Assembly (NCBI GenBank): GCA_017432005.1
Contig: JAFRKA010000013.1
Coordinates: forward strand, 62,001-126,000
DNA: 64,000 nucleotides
Source: Erysipelotrichaceae bacterium
GTDB lineage: Bacteria > Bacillota_I > Bacilli_A > Erysipelotrichales > Erysipelotrichaceae
Direction: 5' to 3'
In this document: in pieces, positions 34,575 through 43,609 of the stretch
Position numbering within the stretch: position 1 is the stretch's first letter
How the letters are laid out: every line of letters begins with the position of its first letter
Notes under the pieces: model-generated
The model's input: the letters and a program-made list of their open reading frames with translations, nothing else
The model's database searches: none
Told to the model about the DNA's origin: nothing
Position numbers and translations under genes: made by a program

Positions 34575-35881
34575 TTGCCCAGACAGAAGTTCGCGAACAT
34601 ATGTTCGATCAGATCCTCCTGATACTCCTTTCCCAGTATCTGGCACAGATAATGATACGCACTGTCAAGGTCAGTGACCAAAACATCCGTCGTATCACTG
34701 TCCAGATGATCTTCCATTGTTTCCAGTTCTCTCAGACAGCTCTTCATTAATGCGATCTGTCTTTCGTTGTTCAGGATATCTTCATCAGCCAGGGAGATAT
34801 CATCCTTGTATCGCTCGTTGAGATGATCCGTCAGTTCCCGGATTTCGTTGTTTCTCGCTGAGATCGAGATCTCTCCCATCCTGTTGAGATCGGATTTATT
34901 GTAGACGACCAGCAGATTGCGGTCTTTATAGCGCTCCATCAGCTTCCGGTCTTCATCATCGATATCCGAGGCATCGATGACCAGGATGATCAGATCAGCT
35001 TCCTCGATCGCTTCTTTCGTCTTTTCGATACCGATCTTTTCGATCTCTTCGCCGGTATCTCTGATGCCGGCCGTATCGATCAGATTGAGCGTGATGTTCT
35101 TGAGGATAACCTTGCCTTCCACGAGGTCTCTGGTCGTTCCCGCTATATCCGTGACGATCGCCTTGTCCTTTTCCAGCAGGGCATTGAGCAGAGAAGATTT
35201 GCCGACATTGGGCTTGCCGATGATGACGGTCTTCAGTCCGTCCTTGACGACTCTGAATCTTTCCGCCTTGTCGATCATCTGCTTCGCATCTTCGATCCAC
35301 TTCTCGACATGCGGTCTGATGACTTCGTTGGTCATTTCGACTTCATCTTCATATTCCGGATAATCGATATTTACTTCGATCATCGCGATGATATCTTTCA
35401 TCTCGTCCATCAGCGGCGTGATGAGTCTTTCGATCGAACCGCTCATGCCTCTGACGGCGCTGCGTGCCTGCAGGGAGCTTTCAGCTCTGATCAGGTCATT
35501 GATCGAATCGGCTTTGGACAGATCGATGCGTCCGTTGAGATAAGCCCGTTTGGTGAATTCGCCCGGTTCCGCCAGCCGGCAGCCGTTTTCCAGCAGCAGG
35601 TTCAGGATGAGTCTGGTCACATAGATACCGCCGTGGCAGTTGATCTCCACCATGTCTTCCTTCGTATAGGAATGACCCTTCGCAAAAAAGGAGACCAGCA
35701 CTTCATCGATGATCTCATCTTTGTCATGGATATGGGTATAAACGATCGTATTCGGCCTTATCTCTTCGATATCCGAGATCTTTCTGATGATCGCAAAAGA
35801 ATCGTCACCGGACATCCTGACGATCGAGATGGCACCGTCTTTTACAGCCGTGGAGATCGCACAGATCGTGTCATTCAACAT
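34571..35881 (-). CDS. mnmE: tRNA modification GTPase MnmE
   Basis: A 436-residue GTPase that with MnmG makes the cmnm5 group on wobble uridine. N-terminal tetrahydrofolate-binding domain, inserted G domain (GKPNVGKSS, DIAGTTRD, DTAGIR, NKSD) and C-terminal catalytic FCLGK. ATG 35881 is 8 bases downstream of a TAAAAT hexamer and has no Shine-Dalgarno. First gene of a seven-gene operon to divIC; mnmG is not in this window. Confidence 0.97.
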   Translation of the reverse strand: MLNDTICAISTAVKDGAISIVRMSGDDSFAIIRKISDIEEIRPNTIVYTHIHDKDEIIDEVLVSFFAKGHSYTKEDMVEINCHGGIYVTRLILNLLLENGCRLAEPGEFTKRAYLNGRIDLSKADSINDLIRAESSLQARSAVRGMSGSIERLITPLMDEMKDIIAMIEVNIDYPEYEDEVEMTNEVIRPHVEKWIEDAKQMIDKAERFRVVKDGLKTVIIGKPNVGKSSLLNALLEKDKAIVTDIAGTTRDLVEGKVILKNITLNLIDTAGIRDTGEEIEKIGIEKTKEAIEEADLIILVIDASDIDDEDRKLMERYKDRNLLVVYNKSDLNRMGEISISARNNEIRELTDHLNERYKDDISLADEDILNNERQIALMKSCLRELETMEDHLDSDTTDVLVTDLDSAYHYLCQILGKEYQEDLIEHMFANFCLGK

Positions 35882-35975
35882 ACACAAACATTTTAATACA
35901 AATCACTGAAATCTTATAGACTGAAGCCCCTGAAAACCCACGTAAACATCAGTGCCTTAAACGCTGCATTATATC

Positions 35976-36005
35976 TTGAAAAAAGTACCCGTGCCATTTT
36001 AAAAT
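35976..36005 (+). promoter_or_regulatory. Promoter of the DUF1508 gene
   Basis: -35 TTGAAA (35976-35981) and -10 TAAAAT (36000-36005) with an 18-bp spacer, about 45 bases before the ATG. Confidence 0.6.
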
Positions 36006-36049
36006 AAAATCAGTAAGAGTGATTTCGACAATCACCAAGGAGGAAAATA

Positions 36050-36460
36050 ATGAGTAAGTATGTGATTACAGTCAGTCCTAAGGGGAAGTATCATTTTAAT
36101 TTAGTTGCGAATAACGGTGAGACGATCCTGACATCTCAGATGTATGCCGCAAGAAAAGGCGCTCTGAAAGGTATCCGTTCCGTTGCCAAGAACGCACCGA
36201 TCGCACCGGTAGTTGACACGACAGCCAAGAAAGTCGTAGAAGCTGGCAATCCTAAGTTCGAGATCTTCGCCGGCAAGGACGGCAAGAGCTACTTCAAACT
36301 GATCGCTGCCAACGCCAAGGCTATCGGCCATTCAGAAGGCTACAATACAATGGCAGCCTGCAAGGCAGGTATCAAGTCTGTTCAGAAGAACGCTGGTGCC
36401 GCAATCGAAAAACCGGCCAGAAAACCTGCTGCCAAAAAAGCTCCGGCCAAGAAAAAATAA
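36050..36460 (+). CDS. Tandem DUF1508 (YegP-like) protein with histone H1-like tail
   Basis: A 136-residue basic protein. Two YegP/DUF1508 repeats (about 1-50 and 67-115) share the pattern KYHFNLVANNGETIL…Y.A…G and KSYFKLIAANAKAIG…Y.TM…G. The C-terminus (about 117-136) is a Lys/Ala/Pro tail of H1 type. DUF1508 has no settled function; the tail suggests nucleic acid binding, which is inference. It has a strong AAGGAGG site, its own promoter and a strong terminator, so expression could be high. Confidence 0.85.
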   Translation: MSKYVITVSPKGKYHFNLVANNGETILTSQMYAARKGALKGIRSVAKNAPIAPVVDTTAKKVVEAGNPKFEIFAGKDGKSYFKLIAANAKAIGHSEGYNTMAACKAGIKSVQKNAGAAIEKPARKPAAKKAPAKKK

Positions 36461-36476
36461 CAGCTGAAGATAAAAC

Positions 36477-36507
36477 AAGCGCTCCCGATCGGGGAGCGCT
36501 TTTTTGT
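36477..36507 (+). terminator. Strong terminator between the DUF1508 gene and ulaA
   Basis: Stem AAGCGCTCCC / GGGGAGCGCTT with a short GATC loop, then TTTTTT. The minus strand exit (TTGTTTTA) could also end the convergent PTS operon. Confidence 0.9.
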
Positions 36508-36529
36508 TTGATTATGTCTTTCAGGACTC

Positions 36530-37798
36530 TTATCTGATGAGTTTGGCAACGAGTCCTTCGAGGATACCGAACAGTGAGAAGTCCTGGCCGCCATAGACGA
36601 GCATCCAAGGCTGGATGGTGTTGTTGAAGAAGTAAGCACCGAATCCTACCAGCAGGACCATGATGACACCGTTCAGAGCACAGGCAATGATCGTACCTCT
36701 GACGCCGCCCTTGGCATTGGCAATGATAGCAGCACAGCCGTTCTCGAAGAAGCAGGTGAAGATCAGAGGAATGACAACTGTCGGGAACATGCCTCTGGTG
36801 AGCAGGATCGTGATCGTTGAAGTGATGACGGCAACGATGAAGCCGATGATCAGAGAGTTAGGTCCGTAACCGAAGATGACCGGGCAGTCGAGAGCCGGAA
36901 TAGCGCCCGGAACGACCTTTTCGGCAATACCCTTGAAAGCCGGAACGATCTCGGCGATCAGCATACGGACACCCTGCAGCATGATGACGACACCGACACC
37001 GAAGTATACGGAGTGAGTGAACCAGTAGCTGAAGAAGCTTCCTGAATATCCTAAGACATCAGCCGGTGCAAGACCACTGGCACCGATGACGAAGTAAAGG
37101 ATGATGTATACGATAGCGATGGTGATCGAACCAGTAATTGAGACTTCTCTTAAGAATCCCAGTGATTTAGGAAGATTGAAGTCTTCACAGCTCTTGGATT
37201 TGTCACCTACCAGTCCGGCAACGAAACCGCCGATGACTGAAAGAGTCGTGGTCGGGTGACCGATCGTGAAGTCATCCTTGCCGGTAACTTCCTTTACCAG
37301 CGGACGCATCAGGTTCGGAGCAACGATCATGTACAGAGCAGTGAATACAGCAGCCAGACCGATCAGCTTGCCGCCGGTAAGACCTGCATCAACGCCTGCA
37401 GCGATGAATACGTATGGGAACCAGTAAAGCATATGTCCGGTGAGGAATACTGATTTCCATTTGGTGAAACGGGCAACCACCAGGTTGACGGCGAATGCGA
37501 TCAGCATAACGATACCGATCTGGGTACCATACTGTCCGCCGATGTCGACTGTTGCCGGTGGAGCGGCCTGCTGCGGCATGAGGGTATTAAATGTTGTGAT
37601 AATACCGTCGATGGAATTGCCGGTGATCAGACCCGTACCGGTGTTCAGTACGAAGAAGCCGATAGCGGTCATGATTGTGCCTCTGACGACTTCCGATGCT
37701 GATTTCTTCTGCAGGATCAGACCGATCATTGCGACGAGCGCAAGGAAGATCGCACCCTGGCCGAAGATTTCATTGATAATAAAATTGAGAATTGCCAT
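36530..37798 (-). CDS. ulaA: PTS ascorbate-type transporter subunit IIC
   Basis: A 422-residue UlaA/SgaT-type EIIC with about 11 membrane segments (FIINEIFGQGAIFLALVAMIG start; NTGTGLITG). It carries and phosphorylates L-ascorbate or a related sugar acid. It is the last gene of an IIA-IIB-IIC operon and ends near a bidirectional terminator. Substrate assignment rests on family only; no ascorbate-6-phosphate lactonase or UlaD-F genes are next to it. Confidence 0.92.
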   Translation of the reverse strand: MAILNFIINEIFGQGAIFLALVAMIGLILQKKSASEVVRGTIMTAIGFFVLNTGTGLITGNSIDGIITTFNTLMPQQAAPPATVDIGGQYGTQIGIVMLIAFAVNLVVARFTKWKSVFLTGHMLYWFPYVFIAAGVDAGLTGGKLIGLAAVFTALYMIVAPNLMRPLVKEVTGKDDFTIGHPTTTLSVIGGFVAGLVGDKSKSCEDFNLPKSLGFLREVSITGSITIAIVYIILYFVIGASGLAPADVLGYSGSFFSYWFTHSVYFGVGVVIMLQGVRMLIAEIVPAFKGIAEKVVPGAIPALDCPVIFGYGPNSLIIGFIVAVITSTITILLTRGMFPTVVIPLIFTCFFENGCAAIIANAKGGVRGTIIACALNGVIMVLLVGFGAYFFNNTIQPWMLVYGGQDFSLFGILEGLVAKLIR

Positions 37799-37845
37799 AA
37801 GTAGCCTCCTTTTCTTTTTTTACTTATTCTTTCCCCAATATCAGA

Positions 37846-38133
37846 CTAAGCAGCAGGATTCATGTAGGCCAGGACCTTCTCCTCGACCTCAGCCGAATCC
37901 ATGAAATTGTCGATGACGACGACAGGAACTTCTGCGCGCTCGACGATCAGTTCTGAAAGCTCTCTCGAAATGAAGATGACATCGCACTGATTGCTCAGGC
38001 AGGTCCCGACATCTCCGCAGAAAGTATCGGCTTCCAGATCGTGTTTTTTCAGGATGTCATCGATCGCCATCCTGAGCATCAGCGATGAACCGCAGCCGAA
38101 ACCGCACACACACTGGATCTTTGGATTATTCAT
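37846..38133 (-). CDS. ulaB: PTS ascorbate-type transporter subunit IIB
   Basis: A 95-residue EIIB. The phospho-Cys motif reads VCGFGCGSSLML, the first Cys being the likely phosphorylation site. Start ATG 38133 lies a good distance behind GGAGG; two ATGs nearer or upstream of that site are unlikely. It accepts phosphate from the IIA next to it and passes it to the sugar in UlaA. Confidence 0.9.
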   Translation of the reverse strand: MNNPKIQCVCGFGCGSSLMLRMAIDDILKKHDLEADTFCGDVGTCLSNQCDVIFISRELSELIVERAEVPVVVIDNFMDSAEVEEKVLAYMNPAA

Positions 38134-38149
38134 AAGATACATACCTCCT

Positions 38150-38584
38150 TTAACCATTTATCGTAGCATACAGTTCCTTTGTATCTGTACAGGAACCGAG
38201 TCTGTTGATCATATTATCTTCCATCAGCTTACGGGCGATCTTCTGCAGATATTCCATGTGATCACCTTTGTCCTTGCAGGCCAGGCACATGACCACAGTG
38301 ACCGGATCGTTGCGGCTGCCGAATTCCACCGGCTCTGACAGATTCACCAGTGAGACGGACGTCCTTTTCACTTCCGGACACGGGGCTGAATGAGCCAGTG
38401 CGAAGCCCTTGCTCAAAACGATGTAGGGACCCAGTTCTTCAACACTTCTGATCATGTTTTCGATATAGGCCTCTTCGATATCATCGCTGTTTAAAAGTAA
38501 GGCTCCTGCCTTGCGGATGGCATCTTTCCAGTCTTTTGCTTCAACCTTTGCTTCTATGTGGTTAATATCGACCAGTTCTTCCAT
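38150..38584 (-). CDS. ulaC: PTS subunit IIA, ascorbate/mannitol type
   Basis: A 144-residue EIIA of the PTS_EIIA_2 type, with the active His in FALAHSAPCPEV. It takes phosphate from HPr, whose source is of interest here because a HPr domain is fused to a dehydrogenase at 55331. First gene of the PTS operon; a TATAAT hexamer lies about 27 bases upstream. No BglG-type regulator is fused or adjacent. Confidence 0.88.
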   Translation of the reverse strand: MEELVDINHIEAKVEAKDWKDAIRKAGALLLNSDDIEEAYIENMIRSVEELGPYIVLSKGFALAHSAPCPEVKRTSVSLVNLSEPVEFGSRNDPVTVVMCLACKDKGDHMEYLQKIARKLMEDNMINRLGSCTDTKELYATING

Positions 38585-38650
38585 TATCTGTTTCCCGTTC
38601 TTCTGTCCTAATTATAATCCTTCTTCCACGAGTATTCCATTCATAAACAT

Positions 38651-38680
38651 AAGAAAAGCCTCCGGATATAAAGAGGCTTC
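38651..38680 (-). terminator. Terminator after the AAA+/XpaC operon
   Basis: Minus-strand stem AAGCCTC / GAGGCTT with a 10-base loop followed by TTCTT. Confidence 0.7.
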
Positions 38681-38684
38681 ATTT

Positions 38685-40673
38685 TCATTCATTGCCAAGA
38701 CGGAAATCCTGTCTTTCCAGGACATTCATCTGGGCATCCGGGTTCTCCAGCAGACGCTTGGACTGATTGAGGATGGCATCCTCAACGAGGTTCCTTGCGA
38801 GACGTCCGTTACCGGAGTTAGGATCGTTCTGCGCCTGGATGAGCGTAAAGTAATCCTGCAGAGGTCTTAAGGCATCATCAGCGATGACATAGTCCTTGCC
38901 CTTGGCGATCGATTTGGCTATCAGCATCAGTTCTTCACCGGTGTAGTCGGAGAATTCGATGATGTTGGCGAATCTTGATTTGAGTCCGCTGTTGGCTTCC
39001 AGGAACTCTTTCATTTCCTTGGTGTAGCCTGCCAGAATGACGATCAGATCGTCACGGTGATCTTCCATGGCCTTGACCAGGGTGTCGATAGCTTCCAGGC
39101 CGAAGGAATCGTCCTTGCCACGGTAAAGCGAATAGGCTTCATCGATGAACAGGACACCGCCTAAAGCCGACTGGATGACTGACATCGTTAATGGTGCAGT
39201 ATGGCCGACATACTTGCCGACCAGATCGGCTCTGGTGACTTCCACGAGCTGACCCTGTTTCAGGATACCGCAGGCCTTCATCATCCTTGATACGAGTCTC
39301 GCGATCGTCGTCTTGCCTGTACCCGGGTTACCGGTAAAGATCATATGTTTGGAGATCTCATTGGTCTTGAGACCCTTCTGTTTTCTGATCTGATTGATCT
39401 TGAGCAGATTCTCCAGTGAAAGCAGGTAATTCTTGACATCATCGAGTCCGACGATCTCATCCAGTTCCTTCTGGATCTCTTCTCTTTCTGCTTTGCTGTC
39501 ATCGATGACGTTGAGATCGATGCTGGTCTCGTTGAAGATAGCTCTGATCGTCTCGTCATGCGTGATCTTCACTTTATTCACATCATCGTGTTTCAGGGCG
39601 ATATCGACCATCTCGTTGTAGATCTTCTTGACGGTCGGTGAAAGTGAATCGATACCATCGTTAGGTTCATAGATCGATTTGAGATAATCGTTGATGCTGT
39701 GGTCGATCTCGACTTCCATCTCCAGCTGCTGAGAACATCTCTGGACCAGTGATTCGATGAGCTGATCGATGATCCTGACCAGCGCTTCCTCATCGAGCTT
39801 GTCGGTCTTGACCTTGTCTTCGATATGATCGATGAAAGATTTGCCGAAGATGTCCATTAACTTGGTCGGATTCTTTTCGGAGACAAAGACGAGGACCTTG
39901 TCGTTTCCGCCCAGATGATCGATGACATCACCGGAAAGTGTATTGGTAGCTTCAATGAGCTGATTGTTCTTGAGGGTATAACGTTTGGACAGGACACAGT
40001 TTCCTTCCAGTACGAGTTCTGCCAGCATCCTGTTGAAGATCGGTGAAGCTTCTTCGAAGTTTTCGATCAGCACGATCGGATTCTTGCCGCTGAGTGCGAC
40101 ATAGAGGTCCTGCAGGAAGAGCACTTCCTGAGAGCTCGACTGATATCTGGCCATATCCAGATAATAGACTTCGCTTGAAACAGACAGGCCGTACTTCTTT
40201 AACAGTGTGCCCATCGTATCGACCATCTGATGACGTCCGGTACCGTTGCTGCCGTACAGGATGATGCTGTTGCGGATCTTCTGCGGATCGGAACCGACGA
40301 CATAAGGTCTTCTGAAAGCCGTCGTAAAAGCCTTGCAGGCTCCATCCTGACCGATGATCGTCTCACTCAGATCACGATAGATATTGTCGAACACTTCCTT
40401 GGAGGCCTTGCCCAGTACGACTGTCTCCGGTGTGTCGATGGAGATATTGAAATCTCTTTCGATATCGGATTTGAGCTTCTTGAGATCCTCATCGGAATAA
40501 TTGAAATCCTTCGTCATCTCTTCGAGATCCTTCTGGTTCTGCAAAAGGATCCTGTTGAGCTCGCTCTCGGTATCCTTCAGGACATCGACGGAATCATTGT
40601 AGATATTGGAAAAACTTCTCCTTTTGGAGAAGAGTTCGTTCATCATTTTTTCTTTTTCTTCGTGTTTGGTCAT
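38685..40673 (-). CDS. Tandem AAA+ protein: degenerate ClpB-like domain plus CbxX-type ATPase
   Basis: 662 residues. An N-terminal helical region (1-80) is followed by a ClpA/ClpB D2-like AAA domain (about 85-330) whose Walker A reads GSNGTGRH (141-148, Lys replaced by Arg), whose Walker B reads VLIENFEE and which lacks the arginine finger, so it is probably inactive. A second, CbxX/CfxQ-type AAA domain (about 405-660) is intact: Walker A GNPGTGKT (448-455), Walker B VLFIDEA (507-513), SRF finger (566-568), sensor 2 GNGRLARN. It is in an operon with a 172-residue unknown and an XpaC-like membrane protein. CbxX ATPases remodel partner proteins; the target here is unknown. Confidence 0.85.
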   Translation of the reverse strand: MTKHEEKEKMMNELFSKRRSFSNIYNDSVDVLKDTESELNRILLQNQKDLEEMTKDFNYSDEDLKKLKSDIERDFNISIDTPETVVLGKASKEVFDNIYRDLSETIIGQDGACKAFTTAFRRPYVVGSDPQKIRNSIILYGSNGTGRHQMVDTMGTLLKKYGLSVSSEVYYLDMARYQSSSQEVLFLQDLYVALSGKNPIVLIENFEEASPIFNRMLAELVLEGNCVLSKRYTLKNNQLIEATNTLSGDVIDHLGGNDKVLVFVSEKNPTKLMDIFGKSFIDHIEDKVKTDKLDEEALVRIIDQLIESLVQRCSQQLEMEVEIDHSINDYLKSIYEPNDGIDSLSPTVKKIYNEMVDIALKHDDVNKVKITHDETIRAIFNETSIDLNVIDDSKAEREEIQKELDEIVGLDDVKNYLLSLENLLKINQIRKQKGLKTNEISKHMIFTGNPGTGKTTIARLVSRMMKACGILKQGQLVEVTRADLVGKYVGHTAPLTMSVIQSALGGVLFIDEAYSLYRGKDDSFGLEAIDTLVKAMEDHRDDLIVILAGYTKEMKEFLEANSGLKSRFANIIEFSDYTGEELMLIAKSIAKGKDYVIADDALRPLQDYFTLIQAQNDPNSGNGRLARNLVEDAILNQSKRLLENPDAQMNVLERQDFRLGNE

Positions 40674-40675
40674 GA

Positions 40676-41194
40676 TTATAGTTTACTGTTTATCTCGCTG
40701 TTGATCCTGGCCATCATCAGTTCCTTGGAACGCTTCAGCGCCTTGAGGACATAGACCAGTCCGTCATAATAGCCCTTTTCATACAGCTGCGTATGTGAAC
40801 TGTAGCGGTTGATCTCATCATTGACTCTGGCCTCAGTCACATAGAGATCCTTGTGGTTGTTGTAGGCATCGCTGTAATACTTCTCCAGCGCATCCTTGTG
40901 TCCTTCCACATAGGCATTCACATTGCTGGTGCCGTAAGAGACATGTTCGATCACGCCTCTGAAAGCTTCAAAACGCGTAGTATACTCACCGATGTTTTCC
41001 GGGATGCGCGGTTTGGAGATCAGTGTCTGATCGGCAGCAGCCGTATTTCTGTATGTCTTCTGTTCCTCTCTCTTTACCTCTTCATTCTTCACGGAATCAA
41101 GATCAGAAAAGATGTCATCGATATTCAGTGACTTCTTCTGGTTCTCGACTTCCTGAACGAGCTTGAACATATCGATATTCTGATTGTCTGCCAT
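40676..41194 (-). CDS. Hypothetical protein of the AAA+/XpaC operon
   Basis: A 172-residue soluble protein with no family I recognise. An acidic, probably disordered N-terminal third (NIDDIFSDLDSVKNEE) precedes a helical region (RFEAFRGVIEHVSYGTSNVN onward). It lies 2 bases from the AAA+ gene and abuts the XpaC-like gene, so it may be the adaptor or substrate that links them; that is inference from position. Confidence 0.6.
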   Translation of the reverse strand: MADNQNIDMFKLVQEVENQKKSLNIDDIFSDLDSVKNEEVKREEQKTYRNTAAADQTLISKPRIPENIGEYTTRFEAFRGVIEHVSYGTSNVNAYVEGHKDALEKYYSDAYNNHKDLYVTEARVNDEINRYSSHTQLYEKGYYDGLVYVLKALKRSKELMMARINSEINSKL

Positions 41195-42150
41195 TATTTG
41201 TCCCCCTTGAACGGAGTATCGACCAGACCGTCCTGCTTCAGCAGTGACTGCAGGGTATTGATATCCGCATTGAGATTCATATAATCACTCTCGTGTAAAG
41301 AGTTGTAGATCGTCTTTAACGCTTCGTTGATCAGCTTGATCGTCTTGACCAGCTGCGTCTCGCACTTCTTGAATTCCTCGCCTTTGACGGTCGAATCGGA
41401 GAGACGCTTGTAGTTCTCCAGGATCCCGACCAGGATCGGCAGATAGTATTCATACAGCTTGTTCAGTTTCGGATCGACCGTGCCGTCTTCCCTGTCGACG
41501 ATATCGATCTGCTTCAGCAGATCACAGGTCTGATACAGACCGTTGGTGACTTCTTCATTGAAAAGACCCTGGTTGAGGGAATTGATCTTGTCGATATACT
41601 TCTCCGCATCAGAGAAGCTGTCGATCTTCTCCTTCTTCTCTTCCTTCTTTTCTTCCTTGACCTTCTTCGGCTTCTTGGCCAGTTCAGCCAGAGCGGCGAT
41701 GACCTTGTCGTAGCCCTCAGGATAGTAGGCCTTGAATTCCTTCATCTGGCAGATCTTCTCATCCTTGTAGGAGATGTAGAGATTGTCTACCGTCGTATAG
41801 GTTCCGCCCTGTGTCGAGATCGAAACATCATCAAACAGGACCAGTGCGACATTCTTCTTGAAATAGCCGGACAGGACCTTGTCGATCTGAGCGTTCTTGT
41901 TGTTCTTGACAAAACTGTTGGACTTGTTGGTCTTGACCTGAGAAGGATTCCGGTTATATCTCACATCACTCGTTGAAGGAAACAGAGCCTTGAACAGTTT
42001 GGAGATACCGTAACCGAAAAGCGCCAGGAATCCGAAAGGAATTAACAGGCCCAGCATCAGTTCCAGGATATCACTGGAAAAAATACCATCGATGATAGTC
42101 ATTATAATGATGAATGTGAAAAATCCCATTCCTCCGCGTCTTCTTCTCAT
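41194..42150 (-). CDS. XpaC-like membrane protein
   Basis: A 318-residue protein with two N-terminal hydrophobic segments (about 8-55), a Lys/Glu-rich linker (about 157-175) and a C-terminal helical domain of XpaC type (YYLPILVGILENYKRLSDST; NTLQSLLKQDGL). XpaC relatives often occur with TelA-like proteins in envelope-stress or toxic-anion loci; no telA is present here. Start ATG 42150 has no Shine-Dalgarno and lies 9 bases after a TATAAT. It is the first gene of a three-gene operon ending in a tandem AAA+ ATPase. Name of family moderately sure; function unknown. Confidence 0.65.
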   Translation of the reverse strand: MRRRRGGMGFFTFIIIMTIIDGIFSSDILELMLGLLIPFGFLALFGYGISKLFKALFPSTSDVRYNRNPSQVKTNKSNSFVKNNKNAQIDKVLSGYFKKNVALVLFDDVSISTQGGTYTTVDNLYISYKDEKICQMKEFKAYYPEGYDKVIAALAELAKKPKKVKEEKKEEKKEKIDSFSDAEKYIDKINSLNQGLFNEEVTNGLYQTCDLLKQIDIVDREDGTVDPKLNKLYEYYLPILVGILENYKRLSDSTVKGEEFKKCETQLVKTIKLINEALKTIYNSLHESDYMNLNADINTLQSLLKQDGLVDTPFKGDK

Positions 42151-42261
42151 AACATTTTAATTATACAATATGTAAGTAATAATCGAGTGCTAAATTTGAC
42201 CTATAATTCACATAATCGTCACTTTATTATATATAATATATTTATAAGGAGGTATTCTGAT

Positions 42262-42840
42262 ATGACAAAATTTGAGGATACTGTAAAAGAAATGGAATCT
42301 CAGGTCGAAGAACTTGAATCTGATCTGGCTGAAAAAACCGAGCAGTTAGATGAAGCCGGTAAGGAAAAAGCGAGAGCTCTCGTCAACAAGACCGAAGAAG
42401 CTATTAAGTCATCTATAGAAAAGGTTAAAGGCATTATCAATGATGTTCAGCAGGATGAAAAGCTGGATGAATTCCTTGATAAAGTAAAAGCTAAATCTAT
42501 GGAAGCTGTCGATTTCACCAAGGAGAAGATCGGTGAACTCACCCAGAAAGTCGACAAGGAAAACAAACTCGACAAGTTAGGCGATGACATCATGGCTGAA
42601 TTCGACAAGGTCAAGGAGTCTGATGTCTACAAGAAGACAGCTGATTTCCTGAGCGACATTCACGGCAAAGTCAATGAATTCTTTGAGAAGCCGGAAGTCA
42701 AGGAAGCCATCAACAAGGCTAAGACTTCAACAGTAAACATCGCTGAAAAGGGTGTTGAAGGTCTGAAGAAAGTCCTGAAGACTGATGAGATTCAGGAAGC
42801 TCCGAAACAGGAAGCTGAAGAACCTAAGACTGAAGAATAA
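42262..42840 (+). CDS. Amphipathic coiled-coil protein
   Basis: A 192-residue, Lys/Glu-rich protein with long amphipathic helices in 11-residue-like repeats ([40 protein letters not shown]), similar in character to YtxH/LEA/apolipoprotein-like stress proteins. It has no signal peptide or membrane segment. Start ATG 42262 follows AAGGAGG; an upstream ATG has none. It is transcribed divergently from the XpaC-like operon out of an AT-rich region and ends at a bidirectional terminator. Membrane-surface or desiccation-type protection is a guess. Confidence 0.7.
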   Translation: MTKFEDTVKEMESQVEELESDLAEKTEQLDEAGKEKARALVNKTEEAIKSSIEKVKGIINDVQQDEKLDEFLDKVKAKSMEAVDFTKEKIGELTQKVDKENKLDKLGDDIMAEFDKVKESDVYKKTADFLSDIHGKVNEFFEKPEVKEAINKAKTSTVNIAEKGVEGLKKVLKTDEIQEAPKQEAEEPKTEE

Positions 42841-42864
42841 TAATACAGATTCCAGAGTATTTTC

Positions 42865-42890
42865 AAAGCCCGGTTATATACCGGGCTTTT
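42865..42890 (+). terminator. Bidirectional terminator between convergent genes
   Basis: Perfect 9-bp stem AAAGCCCGG / CCGGGCTTT around TTATATA; T-runs on both strands serve the coiled-coil gene and the ABC operon. Confidence 0.85.
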
Positions 42891-42898
42891 CTCATGTT

Positions 42899-43600
42899 TC
42901 AGAATCCTTTGTCCTTGACCGTAGCGATCGTGTGCAGCTTGCCGCCTTTGAGCAGTACTCTTTCATCAGAGAGCTCACTGACCGTATCGGAGTGCGTGAC
43001 GACGATGATCGTCTTTCCGAACTCATGGGACAGTTCGTTGAAGATGGCGATGATCTCCTTTTCGGTCGCTGTATCGAGGTTGCCGGTCGGCTCATCGGCA
43101 AAGATCAGATCGACGTTGCTCGCAAGAGCTCTGGCGATCGCCACACGCTGCTGTTCACCGCCTGAAAGCTGGGTGACGATTCGGTCCGCTTTCGTCTTCA
43201 CGATACCGAAACGCTTCAGCAGGTTGTAGGCTACGGTCTTCCTGTCTTTAGGCAGCCTGTTGTCCGTCTCCGACATCGCCAGCATGACGTTCTCCATCGC
43301 CGTCAGGTAGGAGATCAGGTTGTAGGACTGGAAGACGATCGAGATGCAGTTTCTTCTGTATTTGTGAAGACCCAGTTCTCTGACGATATTCTGACCTTTG
43401 AAATAGATCTCTCCGCTTTTGGCCGTATCGAGTCCCGATATGATCGATAACAGGGTCGTCTTGCCTGAACCGGAAGGACCAAGAACGGTATAGAACTTGC
43501 CCTCTTCGAATTCATAGGAAAGATCATCGAGGATGACTCTTTCATAGCCGCCGTCGATATATGAATAATTGATGTTTTCAAGTTTAAGTATCGATGCCAT
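42899..43600 (-). CDS. ABC transporter ATPase, MacB/LolD type
   Basis: A 233-residue ATPase: Walker [10 protein letters not shown], signature LSGGEQQR, Walker [13 protein letters not shown], His switch VVTHSD. This type pairs with FtsX-like permeases for mechanotransmission or peptide/lipid export. It follows its permease by 9 bases, in an operon headed by a PASTA protein. Confidence 0.92.
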   Translation of the reverse strand: MASILKLENINYSYIDGGYERVILDDLSYEFEEGKFYTVLGPSGSGKTTLLSIISGLDTAKSGEIYFKGQNIVRELGLHKYRRNCISIVFQSYNLISYLTAMENVMLAMSETDNRLPKDRKTVAYNLLKRFGIVKTKADRIVTQLSGGEQQRVAIARALASNVDLIFADEPTGNLDTATEKEIIAIFNELSHEFGKTIIVVTHSDTVSELSDERVLLKGGKLHTIATVKDKGF

Positions 43601-43609
43601 CCTGCCCTC

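Noticed and set aside
34575..34646. N-terminal extension of TatD
   Set aside because: It lies in the mnmE coding region; the ATGA overlap at 34571-34574 is the normal start.
42187..42261. Upstream start for the coiled-coil protein
   Set aside because: The region is the AT-rich promoter; AAGGAGG lies directly before ATG 42262.
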